A DNA stretch of 64,000 nt, from positions 2,010,568-2,074,567 of the forward strand of contig NC_049997.1 of assembly GCF_000003815.2 (NCBI RefSeq), in the 5' to 3' direction. Position 1 is the stretch's first letter. Each line of letters begins with the position of its first letter. The position numbers and the translations under genes are program-made. Source of the stretch: Branchiostoma floridae. Lineage: Eukaryota > Chordata > Leptocardii > Amphioxiformes > Branchiostomatidae. Below the pieces are notes generated by a model. It was not told where the DNA came from, ran no database searches, and saw only the letters and a program-made list of their open reading frames with translations. This document shows, piece by piece, positions 12,466 to 23,464 of the stretch.

Positions 12466-12544
12466 CAACGTCGGAAAATTTACGTCTGTAATAAAGTCAT
12501 CAAAGCTTTCTATGTCGAAATCGTCGTTTTTACTGTATAGTTTT

Positions 12545-13795
12545 CTATAGTACATAATCAACTTGTTGTTCCAATAATTTATTTTGATCTGTTATTATGT
12601 GACCGTCAGGTGTTCTGAGGCTTGTAATAACATTGTGTATGGCACGTGACTTCTCAAGTCGAAGAAAGTAGGCTGTGTTTTTTTCTCCTTCTTCAATCCA
12701 TTTAACTTTTGAGCGGATTTGTGCACCATGCGCCTCGTGAAGGGCTAATGCTTCAAACTCAGCCTTTGTGTTGTGCACCTGTTGCTGTAAAGTTAAATTC
12801 TTTGGGTCGGAAGCTAATTGTTTTTCCAGCCGTTCTAATTTTTCCTCAATTATGTTGTGTTTGGATCGTTTTTCAAGAGCCTTTTGTTTCCCGTAACTGA
12901 TTGAGAAAGTTTTTATCTTACTCTTACAGATGTCCCATATTAACTGTTTATCTTCGATCACAGAGTCACTAAGGCCTTCTTGGATGTTTCCTATGATTTC
13001 ATTAACACGATCAACAAACACCTTATCTTTTAGAAATGAATTATTGAATTTCCAATATGAAGGTCCTTTGTCAAACTGTGTTACAGACATATCCAATACA
13101 ACAGCTCTATGATCACTGCAGGGGAAAGAGATGATTTCACATGCAGTAGTTTTATCAAACAAAAAATCATTAATCAGGAGATAATCTAGTCTCCTGGCTG
13201 TAAAAGGGTTTCTCTTAGACCATGTGTAATCCTTGTCTTCACTATGGAAGACTCTCCAGATGTCAAGTAGTTCAAGGTTGTCTGTCAAATTATTAAAACA
13301 TTTAACCTCTGCTTTATCATGCTCTTTCCCTGCTACATTGTCGAGATCAAGGTTGAGTACTGTATTGAAATCACCAGCTAACATAAAATATTCACCTTCA
13401 CAACAATGTTCTTGCAGTTGAGTTAGAACCTGTGTGTAGAACAGTTTCTTACTCACTACATTGTTAGGAGCATATACATTGAAGCAAACAAATTTCTCAC
13501 CATGGTGTATAAATTTCACACCGATTGAACGATCAGAAAGGTTTATAAATTCAACATTATTACAGTCAAAATTCTCAGCTGTTAATATAATCTGTCCTTT
13601 ACTGTGTGAGGTGCAAGGATGAGCGTAAAGTTCTCCACCCCACTCTTTTGTCCATGCATCTTTGACATCATTGGTTATATAAGTTTCCTGCAAGCAAACA
13701 ATATCAATTTGTTTTGTTTTCAAATATTGAAAAACAGTTCGACGGACGGATCTTTTCCGTAGTCCTCTGACAGTGATGCTAAGAAAACGTACCAT
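12545..13795 (-). pseudogene. LINE ORF2 N-terminal part: AP-like endonuclease, frameshifted
   Basis: The ATG at 13795 opens MVRFLSITVRGLRKRSVRR, a typical start of an apurinic-like endonuclease. Motifs visible are CLQETYI (catalytic Glu), MLAGDFNTVLNLD (Asp/Asn), YTWSKRNP, RRLDYLLIN and FPCSDHRAVVLDM (Ser-Asp-His). The linker follows (GEKNTAYFLRLEKSRA). The frame ends at 12545 after LEQQVDY, but the next frame continues as YYRKLYSKNDDFDIESFDDF down to about 12470, so a one-base frameshift broke the ORF. It nicks target DNA in living relatives. Confidence 0.82.
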
Positions 13796-13819
13796 GACAA
13801 CAAATGTCAATCAGAAATA

Positions 13820-14938
13820 CTAACCAATGTTTTTCTGTCTCTTTTGCTCATCTTTGTGACGTAGCTTGCCGGGCTTGTTGGTTTCTGGTGGGGTGAGAAC
13901 GCCTTTTCTTTTTGCAGTCGACGTAGTCCGGTGAGATGATCGGAGCCCGGGTCGGTTCTGCTGTGTCCCTCCAGAGTGATCTACCCGCTGTGTCCTAGGT
14001 GTACTGGAAGCACCGGAAGTGACGTCCTCTCTGCTCACGGACTCGCGACCTTGGTTGTCGGTACACTCACTTTCTACTTCAGATGTACTTTCAACAGTTT
14101 CGCTCACTAGATCAGAGCAAGGATCGAGATCCTTTTCACTCTGATTGTCGTCGGCTTGTGTGGTTGCTTTTCTGCGGGCAGCTTTAAGCTGAACTTCAAC
14201 TTCTTGTTCGATGTTTCTGTTGGTTTCGGTCGGAGCGTCGCTTTTCTCTGCTCGACACCACTTGCGGATGTGGCCCTTTTTGCCACAGTTGTGACAGGTT
14301 ACGCGATGTGGGCAATCAGAGAAAGCGTGGTCTTCGGCTTTGCAAGACTTGCAATTCACTCTCTGACCGTCATGAAAAATCGTCACCTCAACATCCATCA
14401 GGCTAGTTTCATCGATGGGATCTGGAATGCTGTATGTTGTGTAGCGCGGAAAGCTTTCCCGGATCTTAGAAACATAGCAGAACCTGTGGCCGGAGTAGAG
14501 ATGCTGAAATGGGGAATCAGAGTTTCTGTTCCTTTTCTGGTGTCGCATAACAGTGGTAGATCTGTCGGCTTTACTATCAACCCACTGGGCAACTTCATGA
14601 TCGGGAATGATCTGTTTATCTTTAATCCCAGCTCTCTGAAAATCCAGGATGGCATACGATTTGTTGTTCACAACAATGCGGCCGATGCTAATTGCTTTTG
14701 CCTTAGCGTCTTCACATGCAAAATTGATCAGCCAGGTGCGCTGCTTCGCCAGGAACTGGGCTCCTAATATATCCTCGGGATTCACTGATCCATCACCAAG
14801 TTCACTTATAACAGAGTCATACAGGGCTTCAACGATGTCAAATTCAGATAGCTTAGGCATACCTTTGGCTTCTATGCTCAACCATAAGCTGGTATCCTGT
14901 AGTTTGTCAACGTCGTCACTCGCGTCTGCTGCCGCCAT
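13820..14938 (-). CDS. LINE ORF1 protein with CCHC zinc knuckle
   Basis: A 372-residue frame starting at the ATG at 14938 (MAAADASDDVDKLQ); the frame is open a little upstream but has no earlier ATG. The first two thirds (KGMPKLSEFDIVEALYDSVI, KQRTWLINFACEDAKAKAIS) are of the type found in nucleic-acid-binding ORF1 proteins of Tx1-like LINEs. A zinc-knuckle region CKSCKAEDHAFSDC then CHNCGKKGHIRKWC follows at about 14250-14365. The C-terminal part is charged and Ser/Thr-rich. ORF1 proteins coat LINE RNA and act as chaperones in target-primed reverse transcription. The stop lies 24 nt before the ORF2 ATG. The frame is intact although ORF2 is not. Confidence 0.8.
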   Translation of the reverse strand: MAAADASDDVDKLQDTSLWLSIEAKGMPKLSEFDIVEALYDSVISELGDGSVNPEDILGAQFLAKQRTWLINFACEDAKAKAISIGRIVVNNKSYAILDFQRAGIKDKQIIPDHEVAQWVDSKADRSTTVMRHQKRNRNSDSPFQHLYSGHRFCYVSKIRESFPRYTTYSIPDPIDETSLMDVEVTIFHDGQRVNCKSCKAEDHAFSDCPHRVTCHNCGKKGHIRKWCRAEKSDAPTETNRNIEQEVEVQLKAARRKATTQADDNQSEKDLDPCSDLVSETVESTSEVESECTDNQGRESVSREDVTSGASSTPRTQRVDHSGGTQQNRPGLRSSHRTTSTAKRKGVLTPPETNKPGKLRHKDEQKRQKNIG

Positions 14939-15255
14939 TGTAATATCCGCTGTAAACTCCGTAGGTGAAGCCGGGAAAAGGGGGCTTAAAGTCTCTTTCA
15001 AACGAAAGAGAAGTCACAAGACAGACGTCTGACGTTCTTCAATTACTTAGGCACAAAAGTAACACTGAAAAGGGCGACTTAATCGCCTTGAGAACTCCAG
15101 AAAACGGAAAATCTGGAGAGCTCGAAAAACCCGCACGTTGCCAGGTGACCTCACCNNNNNNNNNNNNNNNNNNNNNNNNNNNNNNNNNNNNNNNNNNNNN
15201 NNNNNNNNNNNNNNNNNNNNNNNNNNNNNNNNNNNNNNNNNNNNNNNNNNNNNNN

Positions 15256-17478
15256 CTCGAACGTGTCTGGTTTCCTTCGGGGTGGCACATGTGTCCGAGA
15301 GCGTATACAGAAAGGTACCTGGCATAGTGAAGCTTGTCATAGGCGAAGAGCCAAGGAATAATTTCCTTGACAGACGAGAGGTGAAGGTTCCAGTCTCCTT
15401 CCCGACTTCCTCTTATCAGCCCCAGAAGTAGCTGCACCATGTCAACATACGATGTCCAGAAGTTGGAAAGCTTCCTGTTAGCATGTCTCAGATGGTGCAA
15501 GTACAAGTTAAATAGCTGAGACACCTCGTCAAATGTGGGACTTGTCATGATGCGTTTTTGAATTCTTCTTCACAAGGACTCTGACACAGAGATTCGAACT
15601 CTCCAACAGGAGGCTTTATCCCTTCATGTTCTTCAGCCCAAGACTGGAAACCCATCCATGCTATCCTGTTTAGTGCCTCGAACATCAGCTTGTGGAAACG
15701 GATAGCGCGGTTGTACTTGTGACCTGTCATTACACCAGATACTGATCCTTCAGCAATGACTCCAGACTCTATGCATACATCCCATAAGCCGGCGTCTTCA
15801 AAACGCTTCCCAATCACAGACAAGAATGTGCCAATTGTGTGGAACATTCCCATTCTCAACACCAGGGCGTGAAACTGGACTCCGTGTTTCCACTTTATCT
15901 CTGCAGCTTTTGCATACAGCGCTTGATCGAACGGCTATACTTTGGAGATTTAAGGATCTTTGGATCTGTACGGACTTTGTCAAAATTTGGTACACTGTAG
16001 ACTTGTCCGTCGCTGGAGCATTTATCGTTGGAAGTTAGCCCACTCTGTCCTTCACAACTTCTTCGTCATTCCAACTAGGAATGGTTTGCGTTTCTTCTGC
16101 ATGCAGGCGCACCAAGATCCACAGTAAGTCTTTTTTCCATGCTTCGTCTTTCCATGACATGACCTCTACATAACCTCTAGGCCAAGGGCCACAGCGCTCA
16201 CCTGCATTGTAGATAGGTAGCATGGCATCTCCCACCGACTCTATGCTCCGCCTCTTTGACTTCAATACAGGTGACGCTGAAGGTGGAGGAAGTTGGGGAA
16301 CAAAATGACTTGCTTGCACAGCAATACCATTGACTCTGTGTGAGGTTCCTCCTCCTGACAAGGTTTCCTCTAGCCTATCAATGTTATCCCAGGCCAAAGT
16401 AGTGCAGGTAAATGGGTGGATGTTTTCAGGCAGAGGAACTTCGCTGCATGAACTTGTTGCCAGCTTTTGGAGACACAGAGCGGTATTGATTTCTTCAAGT
16501 TGATAGTACGCAATACTGTGACCAAAGCGGTTTAAGATTTGAATCAGCTGAACGTTGTTGGTAAGAGTTTTGACGGCGTACGGAAGTAAAACATGCTTAG
16601 GGGGTTTCAGTCGTCCGCCACTGACGGCAAATGTCAAATCTTGTACAAACGATATTAGAAGACGCTGAACCTTTTCCGGAAAGTCTGTTTTGCCCGTGAG
16701 AAGGACATACAAGAAATCCTTTACATCATCTGGAATTGTAACTGCCTCTTCTGATAGCTCCCATGGGTTTGATGGCCACAACGTAGGGATATCTTGCCCC
16801 TAGGCCCTGGATAGCTTCCCTTTGTTGTACTGCTGTTTTCGAAATTTCGTCCTTACTGGAAGGGTTGTAGTCAGAGTCGGACTTCTCGATATCAAGCTTG
16901 GCTAAGTCCAGTCTAGACAGACTTCGTGGAATGACAAAAGCTTTGTTGTTGTTTGAAAGATCTTCACAGTCCAACACATCTCCAAATTCCCCTTCTAGCT
17001 TTCTTCTAAAGTGAGTCCTCGTCGAGGCTTTCACTTGTTTAACGGCAACTCCTTCTGAATCCATGAATACAATGAATTGAGCGTACAACTCAGCCAGCCT
17101 TACAATCCCTGGCTTCTGCAACAAATCCAATCTAATGTAGTGAAACAGAAGTTCATATGCTCGAGATTCCGCCTTGGAATAATCCTGCTCTTCTTCCTTG
17201 CCAACATTGCTGATATTGGACAAGACGTTCCTGGTGTAGTCGCGGTAACACATTTTGTGATAGCAGGCTTCTGCTGCGACAAGTTCTCTTGAAGCGATGG
17301 CAAGGATTTTGGAATCGTTCTTTCTCAAAACGGCATTTCTGATGGCATTATCTGCTCTCAGGTCAACACACTGGATAATTAGCGCCTCCCTTGTGTTTGT
17401 CCCTCTGATGTACTTATAGACTTCTCGCAAAACACACATTTTCTCTGGAAGACTCTACTTTGAGTGGTTGATGGTTGC
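15256..17478 (-). pseudogene. Large uncharacterised family, N-terminal and middle part, broken
   Basis: Minus-strand pieces in several frames: LPEKCVFCEK (17478-17440), then the 237-residue frame 17439-16726 with RELVAAEACYHKMCYRDYTR, then 16781-16035 with LAWDNIDRLEETLSGGGTSH and RVNGIAVQ, then a stretch with an in-frame TAG (about 15930), then 15862-15545 (GTFLSVIGKRFEDAGLWDVC, IESGVIAEGSVSGVM) and 15548-15256 (LLGLIRGSREGDWNLHLSSV, FAYDKLHYARYL). At least four frame changes show it is not functional. The CxxC followed by HxxxC suggests a zinc-binding N-terminus (inference). A Tx1-like LINE separates it from the rest of the gene at 8340-9985; both parts have the same orientation and join at neighbouring positions of the family. 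Confidence 0.6.
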
Positions 17479-18646
17479 CGGGCTATTCTTTTTGCTCCTT
17501 ATAAGATAACAGAAAATAGAAAGTGGACACTGTCACCTTAAGATTTAATCAAATCGTTTAGTGTGAATAGATAATTACGCGTTAGCTCGAAGTTATGAAT
17601 AGACCATTACGCGTAGGGGAAGTTCCAATTACAGCATCATTACTGAATTTCAAGAATGAATTGAGAAACAAAACATTTAAAGACTACATTGTCACTGTAT
17701 TCGTGCATGAGTATATCAGTTGAAAGATTGCCTTCTGAAACTCTAGTTCACTTTACTTTCTTAGAGAACGACCTAAATATAATAGATAAATGGATGAGGA
17801 ATTACATGGAAACGTTGACAGATTTTTTTGCTTCCTTACTTTGCTTTAAAATCATAAAAGTAATTGAAAAAGAAAAACTCACATGGTTCTCCCGATGGAC
17901 TATGACTGCGTGAACAGGAGCGCGGCATGTCGGTGTGGAAGAGTGATCAAATTCTCCAAGGAAGTATACATTTCAAAGAGGGCGAGAGTAACACGTCCAT
18001 TTCGGGTGATATGTTGACTTTTTGTAAAGTAAACTGTAAGTTATAGAATGAGTTCGCGAATGCGCTCGAAAATTTGAAAACTGCGAAGAACCGAACATGA
18101 GATTGAAATAAAATTGCTACATTGACTGCAACAGTACGGACATTATCTAATGACACAAATGATGCAGAAGTTACTTATACTTCGAATAACTTACTTTTTT
18201 TACCTTCAAAATGCAATAAAACATAAAAAATGTGCTGTCTTAGTAAGCTGACTGGCTATTGGTGATACCATTGACATTTATTACAACATTATCATGAAGA
18301 AAACCCGGAAAAAGCTTGGAATTAAGTCTGATACCTTTGGCAAAAAGCGCAGTCTTGAATTTACCCATGATGCACTGCAATATATGCGACGATTCGATAA
18401 AAAGCCCGTAGGAGAGTAATTCTTCAAATACTCATATCTCCGGATAGAATTGGCGGATTTTGCTCATTTAAAGACGAAAATGCTACAAATAGTACGACTG
18501 ATAAGAAAAATACATCAATCAAGGCCCTGTAGGTAGCCTTATTAAATGCCTAGTTTTGGAATGAAGTCTGTTCAATTTATATAATTTTTTTTTTTTTTAC
18601 TCAATGGTCACTCAAGTTTACAGGTTACATGATTGGAACTGTAACA
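17479..18646. other. Intron sequence, nothing recognised
   Basis: AT-rich, with no coding frame longer than about 75 codons and no repeat that I can name. A poly-T run is near 18588. Confidence 0.5.
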
Positions 18647-19050
18647 GCAACTCTTCACCCTAGGTCAGAAACATCATGATTGCTCAATTGCTCACTTTTT
18701 AAGTGAGGACTAACTGACCCAATAGGCGAAGCAGGGGTTACGAGGGCTGCTCGGGAGATTCCCTACCCCTATTTTGGTTTGAACCGCTCAGGTGGATGTT
18801 CGCACATGTGGCGGGTTCTTTAACGTGCTTGGGGTGTTGCTCTCCCCGAACACGGGACCTCAATTTAACGTCCTATCCGAAGGACGGCCCGAGCCGAAGC
18901 TAGGTACTCATTTTCACCTGAGTGAAGTGAGGAAAGTCGTGTAAAGTGCCTTTCCCAAGGGCACAAGATCGGTAACACAGCAGGCGGATTCGAACCCGCA
19001 ACCTCTCGGTCACGGGCCGAAGAAACTGCCACTGCGCTATACGGTCCCAC
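18647..19050 (-). mobile_element. tRNA-derived SINE (copy 1)
   Basis: Minus-strand SINE. The head has a pol III A box TAGCGCAGTGG (complement of 19029-19039) and B box GGTTCGAATCC (complement of 18986-18996), about 35 nt apart, as in tRNAs. The body contains GGGAAAGGCACTTTACACGA and a TGAGTACCTAGCTTCGGCT block that I associate with deeply conserved SINE central domains in invertebrates (recalled, not checked). Copies 2 and 3 are at 20180-20611 and 38407-38645. Confidence 0.8.
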
Positions 19051-19418
19051 AATATGCAAAAAATATCGACAAAATCAGACTTTAAGGACTCATAACTTTT
19101 TACAAATCTAAAATATTGAAAAGAGAGCAATTGTAATGTGATCCCCAAAGAAAATTTCACATTTGAATGAATTTTTATTGAAAAATATTGATGTTTGATA
19201 TTTCTATTGAGTCCCTTTCAGCATAGTGTCAGTTGCTGAGATCCGTTTCGATGATGTCACTTGATCACGTGATCATAACCAGAAAGCTGTACTTAAAAAC
19301 TTTCTTTTATGGATTAAAATAAACTTTGGTTATTGCAGATTCAAAAAATGCATGATAGCTCTGGTCCCTCTCGGTGGTACAAATATCGTCAATTTTGGGT
19401 CCTGGCCCATGGACTAAT

Positions 19419-19941
19419 CCGCATTTGGTAGGCTAAGAAAAACAGTATGGAACGGCAAGAGTTTCAGTAGATGTCTTAAAATGCGTCTTTTCCGAGCACT
19501 CATACTACCAATTGCCACTTATGCATGTGAAACTTGGACTCTAAAAAAGTCTGATGAGTCTCTCCTGTTGGCTTTCGAGATGAGATGCCTACGGGCGATC
19601 CTCAGTGTTTCACTTCGCCACCGAATTCCGAATGTGGAAATAAGAGCGAGACTGGGTATAGAAAACACCATTATCGATTCCATCAGACTCAGAAGACTAA
19701 GGTGGTTTGGTCACGTTGTGAGAAGACCTCCACACACACTTGTCAACAAAGCATACTATCAAGATTTCCAAAAGCCCAGGCCACGGGGGAGACCCCCGAA
19801 ACGATGGAGAGACCAGATTGAAAAGGACATCGGACAAAGTATTAAGTTGGCGGAGAGGAGTGCGGCGAATCGTGCAGTCTGGAGAAATATCACGGAGGGA
19901 GCAAGGGGCCAGTCACTGGCCTAGGCACTTAGGCAGGTAGG
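19419..19941 (+). mobile_element. RTE-like LINE 3' end, 5'-truncated, with 12 bp target duplication
   Basis: Flanked by direct repeats CCATGGACTAAT at 19407-19418 and 19942-19953, so it is a complete insertion of a 5'-truncated element. The frame is open from the truncation point: AFGRLRKTVWNGKSFSR, then the end of the RT protein (next entry). The 3' tail is short AGGC-type repeats (GGCACTTAGGCAGGTAGG), not poly-A, as in many RTE-like elements. Confidence 0.85.
19481..19924 (+). CDS. RTE-like LINE reverse transcriptase, C-terminal end
   Basis: A 147-residue frame, part of a longer protein lost by 5' truncation. Motifs are LILPIATYACETWTLKKSD, FEMRCLRAILSVSLRHRIPN, LRRLRWFGHVVRRPPHTLVN and RPRGRPPKRWRDQIEKDI, the standard C-terminal signature of RTE/BovB-type RT proteins. 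The reading frame has no stop, suggesting a recent insertion. Not functional on its own, because the catalytic palm lies upstream of the truncation. Confidence 0.85.
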   Translation: MRLFRALILPIATYACETWTLKKSDESLLLAFEMRCLRAILSVSLRHRIPNVEIRARLGIENTIIDSIRLRRLRWFGHVVRRPPHTLVNKAYYQDFQKPRPRGRPPKRWRDQIEKDIGQSIKLAERSAANRAVWRNITEGARGQSLA

Positions 19942-20179
19942 CCATGGACTAATAGGGCCATCACAGTGCAAAACGCAAGTTCTCGATTTTCTCCCCCTGG
20001 AAGCGGTAATGCAAAGGGTAATATTAAACTCAGATTGACAACCAGAGGACATTGGATTTCTACGGCTTTGTTTATCAGCCATGCGTCTTGCTTTTTTCAG
20101 TTTGCTCAGTCAGTGCAACTTGCCTGCCTTTGACCACTTCATAGCACTTCTAGGCACTGAACTAGGCTCAGTGTGGCAG

Positions 20180-20611
20180 CAGCTCTTCTCCCTAAGTCAG
20201 AAACATCAAGCTTCAGCAAGTCTGACTAACTGACTCAATAGGCAAAGCAGGGGTTACGAGGATGCTCAGGAAATTCCCTACCCCATTTAGACAGAATGGG
20301 TAGATCCACTCACACTGGGAAAGTCCCCTACTCTTTTCGGTAAGTATGCCCTAGGTATGACTCTCTCCAGACAAGGGACCTCCATTTAACCTCCTATCCG
20401 AGGGACAGCCCTAGCCAAAGCTAGGTACTCATTTTTCACCTAAGTGAGGGGAAAAATGTTGTGTAAAGTGCCTTTCCCAAGGACACAAGAACGGTGACAT
20501 GGTAGGGATTCAAATTCAAGACCTCTCAAGGCAAACATGTGCCATAATAATCTACGATAAAGATTGAGGGCACTCAACAAGAAGAAGGAGAACACGCTGC
20601 CGCTGCGCCAT
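20180..20611 (-). mobile_element. tRNA-derived SINE (copy 2, diverged)
   Basis: Shares with copy 1 the blocks GTCAGAAACATCA, TGACTCAATAGGC, CAGGGGTTACGAGG, AAGCTAGGTACTCA and AAAGTGCCTTTCCCAAGG. The tRNA-like head is interrupted by about 60 nt of other sequence before GCCGCTGCGCCATGC. Confidence 0.65.
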
Positions 20612-20759
20612 GCGATCTCACGGATGAAGATCTTAATCTTTCTTAGCTTTCCCTGGACTGTATTTCGTATATACGTATCTTTCTTTGATGTATTTTTGGT
20701 GTTGCAGAGGTATGCTCTATGCAGGGAAAATAAATTTTCGCGGTTTTCACGACAAATGG

Positions 20760-21310
20760 AATTTGCTGACGGAAAAAAAATTCGAGCTGGCTAGAGCCCT
20801 GCTTGGTGATATGAACATCTTGTCTGTCTCTCTTCCTAACAACGGCATAATTAATAGAGTGCCAGTGTTTGAATATAGATCTTGGATGCATCCATGATGT
20901 TTTATTTCTGGTTGGAAGTTTAAGATAGTGTTTGTTATAGTCAATCCATATTCAGCACATGTCTGGACGACTATGAGACCGTTGGTATTACACTGACCTA
21001 TTCCGTGTTTACCAATGACACTCTTCAATGAAGTCACTGCAGCTGTCAGCACCCATTCGAGCATTTACCAGTAAATTAACGAATATGACAAGTTTAAGCT
21101 TTTGCCGAGTTTTGGGACAGCGGTAAGTACATTGTGGTGTGTCTCGTAAAACTTATATTTCACCTCATCTAAATTTGTCATAGTTGGTGCATAAGTGCTA
21201 ACAATGGTAAGATGCTTCCTTCCCAACCCAACCTCAGCACAATGTTCCATAAATATGCTGCTACTTCTAGAAGTCCATGCTCCAAAAGTGAAAATTAAAC
21301 AAATGCACAA
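20760..21310 (-). pseudogene. LINE endonuclease fragment (CFDP2-like), frameshifted
   Basis: Minus strand. The frame 21310-21065 has GRKHLTIVSTYAPTMTNLDE and VKYKFYETHHNVLTAVPK. After a frame change, 21064-20747 has SVIGKHGIGQCNTNGLIVVQ and TCAEYGLTITNT, and 20891-20780 has YAVVRKRDRQDVHITK. This is the apurinic-like endonuclease domain of BovB/RTE-type LINEs, the type behind proteins called craniofacial development protein 2-like. The catalytic LLGDFNARVG segment is degraded and the domain ends abruptly at about 20780. Non-functional. Confidence 0.8.
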
Positions 21311-22338
21311 AAAATTCCACAGAAATAGTCACGTACTGAACATATGTCCTGCATCGGCCAAAGTGTATAATGGTCTGAAATTCAAAATGCCCCGCTGTAA
21401 TTGGCGCATGTGCAGAAGTTTAAAATGTCATGTTTCCTGGGGGTAACAAGGAAAGACGAAGACAACTGGCAGCATCGGTTTGTATTTTATTGCCCCATTA
21501 GACGTCATTCAGATGGCAATGGAAGGTGTTCAACAAAAATCAGGCAGGGCCGTCTGGCTGTGCACAATGTTCCATTGCTGATGGCGTGTGACGGGTCCAG
21601 ACGGTGTAAGATGGCATCAGATGCTCTTTAAGACGCTCATAGACGGCGTCCAAGCAATTTCAGACGCTTTTATTTTCAAAGAGGTGGTAGGTTGGGCATA
21701 GTAGGAAGTGATCAAAACTTAAGACATGATTGCCGCACAAGATGAAGTTCAAAATTTGTAGCCAAGAGTGAACTATTCTAAGATTACCACCATGTAATAA
21801 TGATTAGGTCTGTTGCAAGTTCTTTCAAATAACAAGTCCTGGGAAAAAAAATTGAGAAGAAGGAAAATTAATATCGAAAACTGACTTCGACTTTTTTCAA
21901 GATGCACTCAAATGGCCAAAAATGGCTGCAATCCTTCAATTGCTTACTATACTTTTTTATATGCAGATTATATGCAGAAACACAGACTCTGTACAGACAC
22001 ACTGACATGCATGATTGATTGAATAATAACATGACAGACAAATAACCAGAAATTTGGTATGGCGTACATCCAAAACAGTGGAACAAATTAAGCACTTATT
22101 TGGTGCTTATAATTAATATAATATTCCGGTAGGGGCTATCCCAAACAGTGCTTCAAGACATACAGTTCTAGATACATAATCATTCCCATTGTCTGATTGG
22201 AGTTGGAGCTTTATTTTAGATTAGTGAATTTTTTTAGGTCCTGGAGTCTATTCAATCAGTTATTTTCAAAACTTATGAGCTAAAACTGTTGTATGATTGT
22301 TTAAATCATTAGCTGCTTGATGTCCAATTGCTGTAGTG
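21311..22338. other. Intron sequence, nothing recognised
   Basis: Short frames only. No inverted repeat or known element seen. Confidence 0.4.
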
Positions 22339-22342
22339 TTAA

Positions 22343-23038
22343 GGTAGGATTTCAGGGTGTCTGAGGAGTTTTGGGGGGTGTTTTTGGTCTTCTAAAATTA
22401 CCATCTTAGATAATGTATGGACCTTGATTTTTTCTAAGGTAGTACCCTAACGCATAAAGATAATTTATGCAAATTGGTATGATGTCACAATGACGTCATC
22501 AACTACTTTAGGCCACGCCCATTTAATAAGTGGACTCTGATTTTATTACCCCTGGAACTCAATGATTCAGGAATATTCATCATTTCTGAACTAGATGTAT
22601 AAATTTCAGGACAATATTTCAAATCAACATATCATAAAACCCCTGTACACCAAGTTTTTTTTCTTGTATCTTGTATGAGTACAGATATGTTGTAATCTTG
22701 CATATTTGATTAGCTGATCAAGAGAAATTATGCATAATTTTCAGGCCTTTGAATGGCCATAACTCTCTAACGGTATGTCCGATTTTGTTGAAATAAAAAC
22801 CATTCTATTTGTTTTACTAAGACCTATCCAATGATATTTTGAAAAGTTATGATGAGTTTGAAATTTTTGCGCAATTTGAGACAGCTACTTTGACCTTGAA
22901 TTTTGACAGACAAAAAGGAACATTTGATGGGAAAGTATGTTAGATTGTGAAAATAGAACTACATAGAAAATAACATTGATAGTTATTTTTTGGAAAATAT
23001 CATTTTGAAATTTTGCTCAGCCACCCTGATATAGTACC
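22343..23038. mobile_element. TTAA-flanked inverted-repeat element next to RFX4-like exon 3
   Basis: TTAA stands on both sides (22339-22342 and 23039-23042). The ends are inverted: GGTAGGATTTCAGGGTGTCT at the left and CAGCCACCCTGATATAGTACC at the right. TTAA targets are used by piggyBac and Kolobok transposons. No transposase inside. Confidence 0.65.
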
Positions 23039-23146
23039 TTAAGTGTTAGAAATGTACACTCCAGCTTGTTCTACCTTGTATCACTTGATGTTTGTCTATT
23101 GAATCAGATGCTGCTTCCAATGACCATTCGATGTTTGGTCTTATAG

Positions 23147-23266
23147 GTTCATTCCACCTGCTGCACCTGATGTTTGATGACTATGTGATGTACTTGGTAG
23201 AGAGTCTTCAGGCTAGTGAACACTCCTCCCAGCTTCTTCAAGACATGAAAGGAGAAAAAGCCTCAG
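23147..23266 (+). CDS. RFX4: RFX4-like exon 3 of window (end of dimerisation region)
   Basis: The acceptor is GGTCTTATAG and the donor is GTATGC at 23267. It is 120 nt, phase 1 at both ends. The translation runs SFHLLHLMFDDYVMYLVES, then LQASEHSSQLLQDMKGEKAS. Vertebrate RFX4 has nearly the same segment, ending in MKGEG. A 15 kb intron separates it from exon 2, and a TTAA-flanked transposon ends about 100 nt before the acceptor. Confidence 0.93.
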
Positions 23267-23464
23267 GTATGCTCTGTGAAAATAAAGTCAGCATTCATGA
23301 AGACTCATAAAAGCACAACAGTTCACAATTGACTACATGTATGTACGCTCTTACTCTCACTCTCATAGCAGGGCATTGTCACTCTCTCTGAGGAACACCT
23401 CCCTTGGACTACTCCTTGAACTACACCCTTTATTGACATACAACTATGTTGCTTTCTACCTTTG

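Larger units (their letters stand above)
9971..15255 (-). mobile_element. Tx1/L1-like LINE inserted in the large-family pseudogene
   Basis: Minus-strand non-LTR retrotransposon. The 3' end carries an A tail, seen as a T run at 9971-9982. Going 5': RT C-terminal region (10241-11980), a foreign insertion (11982-12465), endonuclease ORF2 start (13795), ORF1 (14938-13820), and a presumed 5' UTR up to the N run at 15156-15255. The exact 5' end and target duplication are hidden in that gap. Another gap (10120-10219) lies in the 3' region. Confidence 0.8.

Noticed and set aside
14156-14767. 203-codon + strand ORF
   Set aside because: Antisense of the LINE ORF1 protein with its zinc knuckle.
18986-19039. 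tRNA gene (A box, B box)
   Set aside because: The boxes are the head of a longer repeat whose body recurs at 20180-20611 and 38407-38645, so it is a tRNA-derived SINE, and a cloverleaf is not complete.
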